From Celeribacter baekdonensis (GTDB taxonomy: Bacteria; Pseudomonadota; Alphaproteobacteria; Rhodobacterales; Rhodobacteraceae), in the NCBI RefSeq assembly GCF_900102315.1, contig NZ_FNBL01000004.1, positions 124,001 through 188,000 of the forward strand: a stretch of 64,000 nt of DNA. Direction: 5' to 3'. Both the position numbers and the translations under genes were made by a program. Under the pieces are notes generated by a model. The model made no database searches, was not told the origin of the DNA, and worked only from the letters and a program-made list of their open reading frames with translations. Below are positions 53,622 to 62,101 of the stretch, piece after piece (the stretch's first letter is position 1; every line of letters starts with the position of its first letter).

Positions 53622-54518
53622 TTACTGTGCAGCAGTGCGAATGGAGGACAGGGTATCAAGATACTCCTGAAGCTCATCACGCAACTCAGGGCGCGACAGG
53701 CCGAAAGCAATCGTGGCCTGAAGGAAACCGGCCTTGGACCCGCAATCAAACCGCTGACCCGCAAAGCGATAACCGTACACACCGCGATCCGATTCGATTT
53801 CGTCCGCGATTGCATCGGTCAGTTGGATTTCACCACCGGCGCCCGCTTTCATCTGGTTGAGATTTTTCATCACATTGGGCGAAAGAATATAACGACCGAT
53901 CACAGCAAGGTTGGACGGTTCTGTGCCGGGAGCAGGCTTTTCAACCATACCTTTGGCCGAAACATAGGCCCCCATGTCCTCTTTGATGTCGAGCACACCG
54001 TAGGAGGACACTTTATCATCGGGGACTTCCATGGCTGCAACCATAGAGCCGCCAATTTCTTCATAGGCTTCGACCATCTGTTGCAAACACGGCTTATCCG
54101 CCGCAATCACGTCATCCGGCAGGATCACAGCAAAGGGTTCTTTTGGGTCCAGAAGACGGCGCGCGCACCATACAGCGTGGCCAAGGCCCAGCGCTTTGTG
54201 CTGACGGATATAGGCAATCGCCCCACTGTCCATATTGGTCATTTTCAGGGTTTCCAGAAGCGCATCTTTGCCCTTTTTGCGCAGCTCTTGTTCAAGGACG
54301 GGAGAATGATCAAAGTAATCCTCAAGCGCGCCCTTTCCGCGCGAGGTGACAAAGATGAACTCCTTAATTCCCGCCGCCCGCGCTTCATCAATGGCGTATT
54401 GAATCAGGGGACGATCGACGAGCGTCATGATTTCCTTCGGGATGGATTTGGTCGCAGGCAAAAACCGCGTCCCCAAACCCGCCACAGGAAAGATCGCTTT
54501 CGTCACTTTACGTGTCAT
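53622..54518 (-). CDS. galU: UTP-glucose-1-phosphate uridylyltransferase
   Basis: A 298-residue nucleotidyltransferase that forms UDP-glucose. Start ATG at 54518 (MTRKVTKAIFPVAGLGTRF) with AGAGGAGTAAAG upstream. Seen: AGLGTRFLPATKSIPKEIMT near residues 13-32, the nucleotide site, and GLGHAVWCARRLL near 110-122. Hydrophobic core LPDDVIAADKPCLQQM follows. First gene of the galU-galE-transferase row. The 187-base gap upstream (54519-54705), AT-rich, probably holds the promoter. Confidence 0.96.
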   Translation of the reverse strand: MTRKVTKAIFPVAGLGTRFLPATKSIPKEIMTLVDRPLIQYAIDEARAAGIKEFIFVTSRGKGALEDYFDHSPVLEQELRKKGKDALLETLKMTNMDSGAIAYIRQHKALGLGHAVWCARRLLDPKEPFAVILPDDVIAADKPCLQQMVEAYEEIGGSMVAAMEVPDDKVSSYGVLDIKEDMGAYVSAKGMVEKPAPGTEPSNLAVIGRYILSPNVMKNLNQMKAGAGGEIQLTDAIADEIESDRGVYGYRFAGQRFDCGSKAGFLQATIAFGLSRPELRDELQEYLDTLSSIRTAAQ

Positions 54519-54705
54519 CTTTACTCCTCTGGGCTCGCACCATTGAGCCCTTAAATTGAACGTTGCCAAGGCGACCTTAAAGTTATCTGATCATAAGGTC
54601 AGCACTGGTCTTTAGCTTTCGCAGTTTATTGCCACAGTTTTACAACTGTGCCTTCTTAGCACACAGACGCAGATCAAAAAACGATCATATGGCGTATAAA
54701 TTCCC

Positions 54706-55506
54706 CTAAGACGCCCCCATCTCAGACAGCATTGCCTCAAGACGTGGAACGTCTTCGGGGTTGTTCAACTCCCAAAATTGCCGCCCACGAGAATCGACCT
54801 CGACACAAAGAACAGGCCGCTCTTGTTCCAAAAAGCGGAGCTGCTCCAAGCCTTCGAGGCTTTCCAAGGGGCCAGTCGGCCATTTCGGATAAGCCGCCAA
54901 TGCAGAGGGGCGATAGGCGTAGACGCCAACATGATGAAACACGGGCGTTTCGGCGTCATCCGCGTAGGTTTGAGAGGTATAGGGAATCACCTCTTTTGAG
55001 AAATAGAGGCCTTTGTGATCACTCCCAAACACCGCCGTCGTTCCGCCCACGCGTCCTGCCCGCCGATCCTCAAGAAACCCATTCAAAGCCCGCCCATCAC
55101 AACGCAACACCGGAGTGGCAACCTCCGCTGTTGGATGCGCCCGCAAGCCCGCCACAAGATCTTCGACAAACCAAGCGGGGGTCAGCGGTGCATCGCCCTG
55201 AAGATTGACCACGATGTCATACCCGCCCCCCAGATTTTCCAAGGCCTCAGCACAGCGTTCAGTGCCATTGGCGCAGGTCTCTGAGGTCATCACAACCTCC
55301 GCCCCAAAGGCTTCGGCGGCAGTGCGAATGCGGTCGTCATCCGTTGCAACAACAACCCGGTCCACACCGGACACCGCAATTGCGGCATCCCAACTGCGCC
55401 GGATGAGGGATTTCGCTTCCCCCGTGGCCCCGGTCAACTCAACAAGCGGTTTGCCCGGATAGCGCGTTGACGCGTACCGGGCGGGAATCACAATCAGAAC
55501 GGACAT
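54706..55506 (-). CDS. kdsB: CMP-Kdo synthetase
   Basis: A 266-residue cytidylyltransferase that activates Kdo for lipid A or capsule linkers. N-terminal signature VIPARYASTRYPGKPL near residues 6-21, VVVATDDDRI near 51-60, and NLQGDAPLTPAWFVEDLV near 101-118. It is somewhat longer than E. coli KdsB (248). ATG overlaps the cysQ stop by one base, so the two are coupled. Its precursor step, KdsD, is encoded at 42960. Confidence 0.9.
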   Translation of the reverse strand: MSVLIVIPARYASTRYPGKPLVELTGATGEAKSLIRRSWDAAIAVSGVDRVVVATDDDRIRTAAEAFGAEVVMTSETCANGTERCAEALENLGGGYDIVVNLQGDAPLTPAWFVEDLVAGLRAHPTAEVATPVLRCDGRALNGFLEDRRAGRVGGTTAVFGSDHKGLYFSKEVIPYTSQTYADDAETPVFHHVGVYAYRPSALAAYPKWPTGPLESLEGLEQLRFLEQERPVLCVEVDSRGRQFWELNNPEDVPRLEAMLSEMGAS

Positions 55507-56303
55507 CAGGCGTCTTTCAGCTCCACACCGGGGGCATAGGCAATGAAGAATGGGTTGGCATACTCTTCTTTGCCATAGGTCAGAGGCGTATGATCATCAA
55601 AGCGCACAACGTCGCCACCGGCCCCAAGCAAAACCGCATGTCCGGCAGCCGTGTCCCATTCCATTGTGCGACCAACGCGCGGATAAAGATCGGCCTCTCC
55701 CGTTGCCACAAGACAGAATTTAAGCGACGAACCCGCAGATTTGCTGTCTTTCGCTTTGTATTTGGCAAGGTAATCTTCGGTCGCCTGATCGCGGTGCGAT
55801 TTCGATGCAACGATCATCAAGGCGTCATTGTCTGGTGTCGACACGGAAATCTTTTTCATTTCACCCGGTGCCGAGGCCTCAAACGGGCCAATTTCCTCGT
55901 AAGACTGTCCGCTTGCATCGGTGATAAAAAGGCGATCCTTGGCGGGAGCATAAACCACACCGCGCAGCGGTACGCCCTTCTCGACATAAGCAATGTTCAC
56001 CGTGAAATCGCCACGACGCTGTACAAATTCTTTAGTGCCATCAAGCGGGTCAACGATAAGGAACGTATCCGATTTCAACTGATGCGAGGCAGATTGTTCT
56101 TCGGTGATCAGGGTCACATCGGGGAAAGCGGCCCGCAACCCTGCGGAAATCAATGCATCCGCAGCTTCGTCGGCTTCGGTCACCGGGCTTTCGTCCGATT
56201 TCGTTTTCACTTCAAAATCATCGGCGTTGTAAATCTCAAGAATCTTCTCACCAGCTTCGATTGCCAGACTGCGCATGAGGGGGATAAGTTTTTCGAAATC
56301 CAA
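55506..56303 (-). CDS. cysQ: 3'(2'),5'-bisphosphate nucleotidase
   Basis: A 265-residue metal-dependent phosphatase of the inositol-monophosphatase fold that hydrolyses PAP, the by-product of PAPS-using enzymes. Metal ligands: LITEEQSAS near residues 65-73, DPLDGTKEFVQRRGDF near 84-99 and EWDTAAGHAVLLGAGG near 212-227. It is coupled to kdsB. PAP removal is needed both for sulfate assimilation and for sulfotransferases such as the one encoded 7 kb away. Confidence 0.93.
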   Translation of the reverse strand: MDFEKLIPLMRSLAIEAGEKILEIYNADDFEVKTKSDESPVTEADEAADALISAGLRAAFPDVTLITEEQSASHQLKSDTFLIVDPLDGTKEFVQRRGDFTVNIAYVEKGVPLRGVVYAPAKDRLFITDASGQSYEEIGPFEASAPGEMKKISVSTPDNDALMIVASKSHRDQATEDYLAKYKAKDSKSAGSSLKFCLVATGEADLYPRVGRTMEWDTAAGHAVLLGAGGDVVRFDDHTPLTYGKEEYANPFFIAYAPGVELKDA

Positions 56304-56435
56304 GGGTTTGCTCCTGATTTATGTCACATGTGTTTTCATTGAAAGAAAACCTCAACAACCTTATGCTATGTTGGCATGGGAACAACAAGAAATCCCGAAG
56401 AAACGGGCGCGATTAACCTACAGGATACATGAACG

Positions 56436-57254
56436 ATGTTTCATTACGCAAAAAGCCAAAGCGGGTTCTCAGCCGCACTGACAATCCTGAGGCTTATTTT
56501 CGTGAACACCGTGCGTCATGTCCGAAAATCACACGGAAACCCGCTTCTGGGTCTGATTTCAAACATGACACAAGCGATGATTCTCGTGTTTGTTTTTACC
56601 TTTATGTACAGCATTCTCGGCATTCGTGGCGTGGCGATCAGAGGGGATTTTATCCTGTTCATCATGTCCGGGATTTTCCTGTTTCTGACGCATAACAAAG
56701 CCATTGGCGCGGTTGCCGGTGCGGAAAATTCCACCTCGCCGATGATGCAACACGCGCCGATGAACACCGCCATTTCCATCGCCTCTGCCGCTCTCAGTAC
56801 CCTTTACATTCAGGTCCTATCTGTCGCGGTGATCCTCACCATCTATTCACTGGGCTGGGGAGAGCTGCATTTTCAGGATGCCGCTGGCGCTTTTGGGATG
56901 TTGCTTATGGCCTGGGCGTCGGGTTCCGCCATCGGCACCGTGGTCCTGGCCGCCAAACCGTGGGCTCCACGCATGGTCAGCATCATACAAACGGTCTACA
57001 CCCGCGCCAATATGTTTACCTCCGGCAAGATGTTCGTCGCCAATCAAACGCCGGGCTATATGCTTGCCTTTTTTTCGTGGAACCCGCTGTTTCACACCAT
57101 TGATCAGGCCCGCGGCTTTACCTTTGTCAACTACAACCCGCATTACAGTTCGGTCCTTTACCCGGCTGTCTTTTCGATGATCTTTGTCACCATCGGGCTG
57201 CTTGCCGAATTTTTCACCCGCAAACGCGTATCGCTGAGCTGGGGTGCGCGCTGA
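56436..57254 (+). CDS. ABC-2 type polysaccharide-export permease (KpsM-like)
   Basis: A 272-residue inner-membrane protein with six predicted helices. The amphipathic N-terminus (NTVRHVRKSHGNPLLGLISN near residues 25-44), the block LFLTHNKAIGAVAGAENS near 81-98 and the end SWNPLFHTIDQARGFTFVNY near 209-228 fit the KpsM/Wzm group that exports capsule or O-antigen. No KpsT/Wzt-type ATPase gene is adjacent. It is divergent from cysQ, with a 132-base gap between. Function as glycan exporter is inference. Confidence 0.78.
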   Translation: MFHYAKSQSGFSAALTILRLIFVNTVRHVRKSHGNPLLGLISNMTQAMILVFVFTFMYSILGIRGVAIRGDFILFIMSGIFLFLTHNKAIGAVAGAENSTSPMMQHAPMNTAISIASAALSTLYIQVLSVAVILTIYSLGWGELHFQDAAGAFGMLLMAWASGSAIGTVVLAAKPWAPRMVSIIQTVYTRANMFTSGKMFVANQTPGYMLAFFSWNPLFHTIDQARGFTFVNYNPHYSSVLYPAVFSMIFVTIGLLAEFFTRKRVSLSWGAR

Positions 57255-57260
57255 TCGCGA

Positions 57261-57872
57261 TCACGTCACAACGCGCAGTGTCAGATTGAGACGACCACCA
57301 CCGCGCAAAAGCGTGCTGGTGCCAGTCTTTACGCGGTCGATACCGTGATACAGCAGGCGCGCTTCACCACTCATGACCACCACATCGCCGGACTGCAACC
57401 AAACGCTTTCCGTCTTGCCGCCACGGGTCGTTTGACCAACGCGAAAAAGCGCCTCATCCCCCAGAGAAATCGACACAACAGGTTGGCCAAAATCCACCTC
57501 ATCGCGATCTTGATGCATCCCCATTTTCGCACCTTCGCCGTAAAAATTGATCAAACAGCATTCAGGGGGCCGTTCTGTGTCCGCCACTTGGCCCCAAATG
57601 GTGAGAACCCGTTGCGGAATGGGTGGCCAGTTTTGCCCACTCGGATGCCGATCCGCATAGCGATACCCCGTTTTATCAGAGACCCAGCCAAACGGCCCCG
57701 CCGAAGTCATGCGCACAGACATCGGCTTTCCATAAGGCGTCATCGGCGAAAAGAGCGGCGCGCGCCGCGTCACCTCGCGCAGATCTGCGACGATCGCCTT
57801 TTGATCCTCTGCCGCAATAAGCCCCTTATAAATGCGCATCCCACGCAGACTTAATGCCTTTGGTTGATCCAT
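57261..57872 (-). CDS. alkB: AlkB-type 2-oxoglutarate/Fe(II) DNA dealkylase
   Basis: A 203-residue dioxygenase that reverses N-alkyl damage in DNA. The start is the ATG at 57872 with AAAGGAGG at ideal spacing; longer in-frame starts overlap the dnaK promoter region. Fe(II) ligands: HQDRDE (H-x-D) near residues 119-124 and the distal histidine in LLYHGIDRV; 2-oxoglutarate Arg near LNLTLRVV at the end. NFYGEGAKMGMHQD is the usual approach to the motif. Divergent from dnaK. Confidence 0.92.
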   Translation of the reverse strand: MDQPKALSLRGMRIYKGLIAAEDQKAIVADLREVTRRAPLFSPMTPYGKPMSVRMTSAGPFGWVSDKTGYRYADRHPSGQNWPPIPQRVLTIWGQVADTERPPECCLINFYGEGAKMGMHQDRDEVDFGQPVVSISLGDEALFRVGQTTRGGKTESVWLQSGDVVVMSGEARLLYHGIDRVKTGTSTLLRGGGRLNLTLRVVT

Positions 57873-57939
57873 TTTCGCCTCCTTTGTCATTTTTCCTCTG
57901 AAATGACTCCATTTTTCCTGTGCCAGAGCGCCTCGCACA

Positions 57940-57971
57940 ACTTGCAGGGGGCCAAACGCCTCCTTATATAC
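57940..57971 (+). promoter_or_regulatory. RpoH (sigma-32) type promoter of dnaK
   Basis: CTTG (57940-57943), an 18-base spacer and CTTATATACG (57962-57971) fit the alphaproteobacterial RpoH consensus CTTG-N17/18-CYTATNTNNG at every fixed base. It would start transcription about 105 bases before dnaK. The leftward alkB gene begins 70 bases away on the other side. Confidence 0.8.
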
Positions 57972-58084
57972 GCCGAGAAGCAATGATCGGTTCGGATATT
58001 CTGAGCGGTCAAGATCACTGGGATCAACGGCGGGTGCCACAATGGGCCCCTCGTTTTAACATCGCCTAAGAGAGGATTTTGAGC

Positions 58085-60004
58085 ATGGCCAAAGTCATCG
58101 GTATCGACCTCGGGACCACCAACTCCTGCGTTGCCATCATGGATGGTTCGCAACCCCGGGTTATTGAAAATGCTGAAGGTGCGCGTACCACACCTTCGAT
58201 CGTCGGCTTTACCGACAATGAACGCCTCGTTGGCCAAGCGGCCAAACGTCAGGCTGTCACCAACCCTGAGAACACAGTGTTCGCCGTCAAACGTTTGATC
58301 GGTCGTCGCGTCGGTGACGCCGAAGTGGAAAAGGACAAGAGCCTCGTTCCCTACAGCATCGTCGATGGCGGCAACGGTGACGCTTGGGTTGAAGTGCGCG
58401 GCGACAAATATTCGCCTTCCCAAATCTCCGCCTTTATCCTTGGCAAGATGAAAGAAACCGCCGAGTCCTACCTCGGCGAAGAAGTGACCCAGGCCGTCAT
58501 CACGGTTCCGGCCTACTTTAACGACGCCCAACGCCAAGCCACCAAAGACGCTGGTAAAATTGCTGGCCTCGAAGTGCTGCGGATCATCAACGAGCCGACA
58601 GCTGCCGCTTTGGCCTATGGCCTCGACAAATCCGAAACCAAAACCATCGCGGTCTATGACCTTGGCGGCGGGACATTCGACGTGACCATCCTCGAACTGG
58701 GCGATGGCGTGTTTGAAGTTCAGGCCACCAACGGCGACACGTTCTTGGGCGGTGAAGATTTCGACATGCGCATCGTGAACTACCTCGCGGGTGAGTTCAA
58801 AAAAGAGCATGGCGTCGATCTGACCAAAGACAAAATGGCCCTTCAGCGCCTCAAAGAAGCCGCTGAAAAAGCCAAGATCGAACTGTCGTCCTCCAGCCAG
58901 ACCGAAATCAACCAGCCGTTCATTTCCATGAACCCGTCCTCCGGCACGCCGCTTCACCTCGTGGTCAAACTGACCCGTGCGAAGCTGGAAAGCCTTGTGA
59001 ACGACCTGATCAAAAACTCGATCAAACCGTGCCAAGCCGCGCTCAAAGACGCAGGTCTGTCCACCTCTGACATCGACGAAGTCGTGTTGGTCGGCGGGAT
59101 GACCCGTATGCCGAAAGTCATCGAAGAGGTGACCAAATTCTTCGGCAAAGAGCCGCACAAAGGTGTGAACCCGGACGAAGTGGTTGCCATGGGCGCCGCC
59201 ATTCAGGCCGGCGTGTTGCAAGGCGACGTGAAAGACGTGTTGCTGCTTGATGTGACCCCGCTGTCCATCGGCATCGAAACGCTGGGTGGCGTGTTCACCC
59301 GTCTGATCGACCGCAACACCACGATCCCGACCAAAAAGTCGCAAATCTTCTCCACCGCCGAGGACAACCAGTCCGCCGTGACACTTCGTGTGTTCCAAGG
59401 TGAGCGCGAGATGGCCGCCGACAACAAAATGCTTGGCCAATTCAACCTCGAAGGCATCCCGCCCGCACCGCGCGGCATGCCCCAGATCGAAGTGACATTT
59501 GACATCAACGCCGACGGTATCGTCGAAGTGGGTGCCAAAGACAAAGGCACCGGCAAAGAGCAAAAGATCACGATCCAAGCCTCTGGTGGCCTCTCCGATG
59601 AGGACATCGAGAAAATGGTCAAAGACGCCGAGGCAAACGCCGACGCCGATAAGGCCCGCAAAGCATTGGTCGAAGCGAAAAACCAAGCCGAAAGCCTCAT
59701 TCACTCGACTGAAAAGGCGATCGAAGAGCACAACGACAAGGTCGATCCGACCACCGTTGAGGCCATCGAACTTGCGATTGCTGCGCTCAAAGATCAGCTT
59801 GAAACCGAAGACCCGGATAAAATCCGTTCGGGCATTCAAAACGTGACTGACGCTGCCATGAAACTCGGTGAGGCCATCTATAAGGCCGAACAGAGCAAAG
59901 CGGGCGCTGGCGACGATGTCGATATGGATGACGGTCCGTCGTCGGTTGATGACGATATCGTTGATGCCGATTTCGAAGATCTCGGCGGCGACAAGCGCTC
60001 CTAA
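58085..60004 (+). CDS. dnaK: Chaperone protein DnaK (Hsp70)
   Basis: A 639-residue ATP-driven chaperone. ATPase domain: [16 protein letters not shown] at the start, [16 protein letters not shown] near 195-210, and [16 protein letters not shown] near 336-351. Substrate-binding domain from about 390, lid helices after 510, and an acidic tail [20 protein letters not shown]. The ATG at 58085 is used; a TTG two codons upstream is in frame. Followed by a strong hairpin and dnaJ. Confidence 0.99.
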   Translation: MAKVIGIDLGTTNSCVAIMDGSQPRVIENAEGARTTPSIVGFTDNERLVGQAAKRQAVTNPENTVFAVKRLIGRRVGDAEVEKDKSLVPYSIVDGGNGDAWVEVRGDKYSPSQISAFILGKMKETAESYLGEEVTQAVITVPAYFNDAQRQATKDAGKIAGLEVLRIINEPTAAALAYGLDKSETKTIAVYDLGGGTFDVTILELGDGVFEVQATNGDTFLGGEDFDMRIVNYLAGEFKKEHGVDLTKDKMALQRLKEAAEKAKIELSSSSQTEINQPFISMNPSSGTPLHLVVKLTRAKLESLVNDLIKNSIKPCQAALKDAGLSTSDIDEVVLVGGMTRMPKVIEEVTKFFGKEPHKGVNPDEVVAMGAAIQAGVLQGDVKDVLLLDVTPLSIGIETLGGVFTRLIDRNTTIPTKKSQIFSTAEDNQSAVTLRVFQGEREMAADNKMLGQFNLEGIPPAPRGMPQIEVTFDINADGIVEVGAKDKGTGKEQKITIQASGGLSDEDIEKMVKDAEANADADKARKALVEAKNQAESLIHSTEKAIEEHNDKVDPTTVEAIELAIAALKDQLETEDPDKIRSGIQNVTDAAMKLGEAIYKAEQSKAGAGDDVDMDDGPSSVDDDIVDADFEDLGGDKRS

Positions 60005-60023
60005 CGCGTATCTGGGACCGATT

Positions 60024-60050
60024 GGCCGGTTCGACACCATCGAACCGGCC
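60024..60050 (+). promoter_or_regulatory. Intercistronic hairpin between dnaK and dnaJ
   Basis: GGCCGGTTCG and CGAACCGGCC are exact reverse complements with a 7-base loop. There is no long T run after it, so partial termination or protection of the dnaK message is more likely than full termination; it would favour more DnaK than DnaJ. Confidence 0.7.
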
Positions 60051-60087
60051 TCTCCCGTTTTAGGGCGTTCCCGAAAGGATCAAATCC

Positions 60088-61245
60088 ATGGCAAAACGCG
60101 ATTTCTATGAGGTGCTTGGCGTCAACAAAGGCGCGGATGCTGGGGAATTGAAAAAAGCCTATCGCAAGAAAGCGATGGAATTTCACCCCGACCGCAACAA
60201 AGACAATCCCGAAGCAGAGGCCAAGTTCAAAGAAGCGAACGAAGCCTACGACACGCTCAAAGACCCGGATAAAAAGGCCGCCTATGACCGATTTGGTCAT
60301 GCCGCTTTTGAACAGGGTGGCATGGGCGGTGGCGGACGTCCTGGTGGCGGCTTTGGTGGCGGTCATGGCGATTTCTCGTCGGCCTTCTCTGACGTGTTCG
60401 ATGACCTGTTTGGCGATTTCATGGGCGGTCAACGCGGCGGTCAGCGGTCGCGCGCACAACGCGGCGCAGACCTACGCTACGACATGCGTATCACCTTAGA
60501 GGAAGCCTATAAGGGCGCACAAAAGACCATCACTGTCCCGACCTCCGTTGCCTGCACGGGCTGCAGTGGCACAGGCGCTGCGAACGGTGCTGAACCGCAA
60601 ACCTGTCCGTCCTGCTCAGGCATGGGCAAGGTCCGCGCGCAACAAGGCTTTTTCACCGTTGAACGCACCTGTCCGGCCTGTGGTGGCCTAGGCCAGACGA
60701 TCAAAGACCCCTGCCCCGATTGTCGCGGTGCCGGGCGCGTTGAAAAAGAGCGCTCCCTGTCTGTGAACATTCCCGCAGGTGTCGAAACCGGCACGCGCAT
60801 TCGCCTTGCTGGTGAAGGCGAGGCGGGGCTTCGTGGCGGTCCCACGGGTGATCTCTATATTTTCATCGAGGTCCGGCCGCACAATCTGTTTGAACGCGAC
60901 GGCGTGCATTTGCATTGCTCCGTCCCCGTCTCTATGGCCACAGCCGCGCTTGGTGGTGACATCGAAGTGCCGACCATTGACGGTGGCCGCTCCCGCGTGA
61001 AAATCCCTGCGGGTAGCCAATCTGGCCGTCAAATGCGCCTGCGCGCCAAAGGCATGCCTGCGCTGCGTGGCGGTGGCCAGGGTGACATGTTCATCGAGCT
61101 TTCGGTAGAGACCCCCGTCAATTTGACCTCGAAACAAAAAGAGTTGCTTCAAGAGTTTGAAAAGCTCGGTGAAGACAACAACAACCCGGAAAGTTCTAGC
61201 TTTTTCAAAAAGGTAAAGACTTTTTGGGATGGAATGAAAAGCTAA
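60088..61245 (+). CDS. dnaJ: Chaperone protein DnaJ (Hsp40)
   Basis: A 385-residue type I J-protein and partner of DnaK. J domain residues 1-70 with the HPD motif in [11 protein letters not shown]; a Gly/Phe-rich linker near 75-105; four zinc repeats [24 protein letters not shown] and CPDCRGAG; then the C-terminal peptide-binding domains. After the stop a stem of GGCGGC/GCCGCC with extra pairs (61257-61280) may end the transcript, although no T run follows directly. Confidence 0.98.
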   Translation: MAKRDFYEVLGVNKGADAGELKKAYRKKAMEFHPDRNKDNPEAEAKFKEANEAYDTLKDPDKKAAYDRFGHAAFEQGGMGGGGRPGGGFGGGHGDFSSAFSDVFDDLFGDFMGGQRGGQRSRAQRGADLRYDMRITLEEAYKGAQKTITVPTSVACTGCSGTGAANGAEPQTCPSCSGMGKVRAQQGFFTVERTCPACGGLGQTIKDPCPDCRGAGRVEKERSLSVNIPAGVETGTRIRLAGEGEAGLRGGPTGDLYIFIEVRPHNLFERDGVHLHCSVPVSMATAALGGDIEVPTIDGGRSRVKIPAGSQSGRQMRLRAKGMPALRGGGQGDMFIELSVETPVNLTSKQKELLQEFEKLGEDNNNPESSSFFKKVKTFWDGMKS

Positions 61246-61332
61246 ACCTTTTGACTGGCGGCGTATAAATTTATGCCGCCGGTTAAAAGCCGTTAACTAC
61301 TTTTTTAGCGAATCGTGGGATGGATTCACTCC

Positions 61333-62100
61333 ATGACCACAACACCGCACCCCTCCGCGTTTCGCGAAATGCCCGACTGGCTCTTCGATCTCGACGAGGC
61401 CCGTCCCGTTGTCCTCCCGTCGCGTCCACCAAGCTACCTGCGCAATCATAAAAAGCATCTTCAGGATCGCTTTTTTGATGGCGGCGCGCAGGCGATGCCG
61501 GATTACGAACTTTTGGAACTCATCCTCTACCGCGCTCTTCCGCGTGCGGATGTGAAACCGATTGCGGCGGCTCTGATCGAGGGTTTTGGCGATTTCAACC
61601 GCGTTATATCCGCACCCATTTCTCGACTTTTGGAGGTCGAAGGTATGGATGTTAGCGTGGCGCAGGAACTGAAAATCGTCGAGGCCGCAGCGCATCGTCT
61701 TGCCCGCGCCCGCGTCATGCAACGCCCGGTGATTTCAAGCTGGGATGCGGTTTTGGACTATTGCCACACCACCATGGCGCATCGTGAAACCGAACAGTTT
61801 CGCGTGCTCTATCTGGACCGTAAGAATATCCTCATTGCCGATGAAGAACAGGCGCGCGGCACGGTGGATCATGTGCCGGTCTACCCGCGTGAGGTGGTTA
61901 AAAGAGCACTTGAACTCAATGCTTCTGCGCTCATTCTTGTGCACAACCATCCCTCTGGCGACCCGACGCCATCAGACGCAGACATCACCATGACCAATCA
62001 AATCCGCGATGCCGCCGAGACGCTCGACATTCAGCTCCACGATCACCTGATCATTGGAAAATCGACTGAGCTGAGTTTTCGTGGGTCAGGCTATCTCTGA
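61333..62100 (+). CDS. radC: RadC/JAB domain protein
   Basis: A 255-residue protein with an N-terminal UPF0758 helix-hairpin-helix part (YELLELILYRALPRADVKPI near residues 62-81) and a C-terminal JAB1/MPN-type metalloprotease-like domain holding HNHPSGDPTPSDAD (H-x-H-x10-D zinc motif). The start could also be the GTG at 61315. The biochemical role of RadC is unsettled; it was once linked to DNA repair. Its stop is one base from the stop of the convergent gene. Confidence 0.93.
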   Translation: MTTTPHPSAFREMPDWLFDLDEARPVVLPSRPPSYLRNHKKHLQDRFFDGGAQAMPDYELLELILYRALPRADVKPIAAALIEGFGDFNRVISAPISRLLEVEGMDVSVAQELKIVEAAAHRLARARVMQRPVISSWDAVLDYCHTTMAHRETEQFRVLYLDRKNILIADEEQARGTVDHVPVYPREVVKRALELNASALILVHNHPSGDPTPSDADITMTNQIRDAAETLDIQLHDHLIIGKSTELSFRGSGYL

Positions 62101-62101
62101 T

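Noticed and set aside
57252-57263. 12-bp palindrome TGATCGCGATCA holding both convergent stop codons
   Set aside because: Neat but short; TGA and TCA are each other's complement, so such palindromes occur easily at convergent stops.
57887-60040. 717-codon minus-strand frame opposite dnaK
   Set aside because: Antisense shadow: repetitive Phe, Val, Asp and Gly composition, no ribosome-binding site, and dnaK fully explains the sequence.
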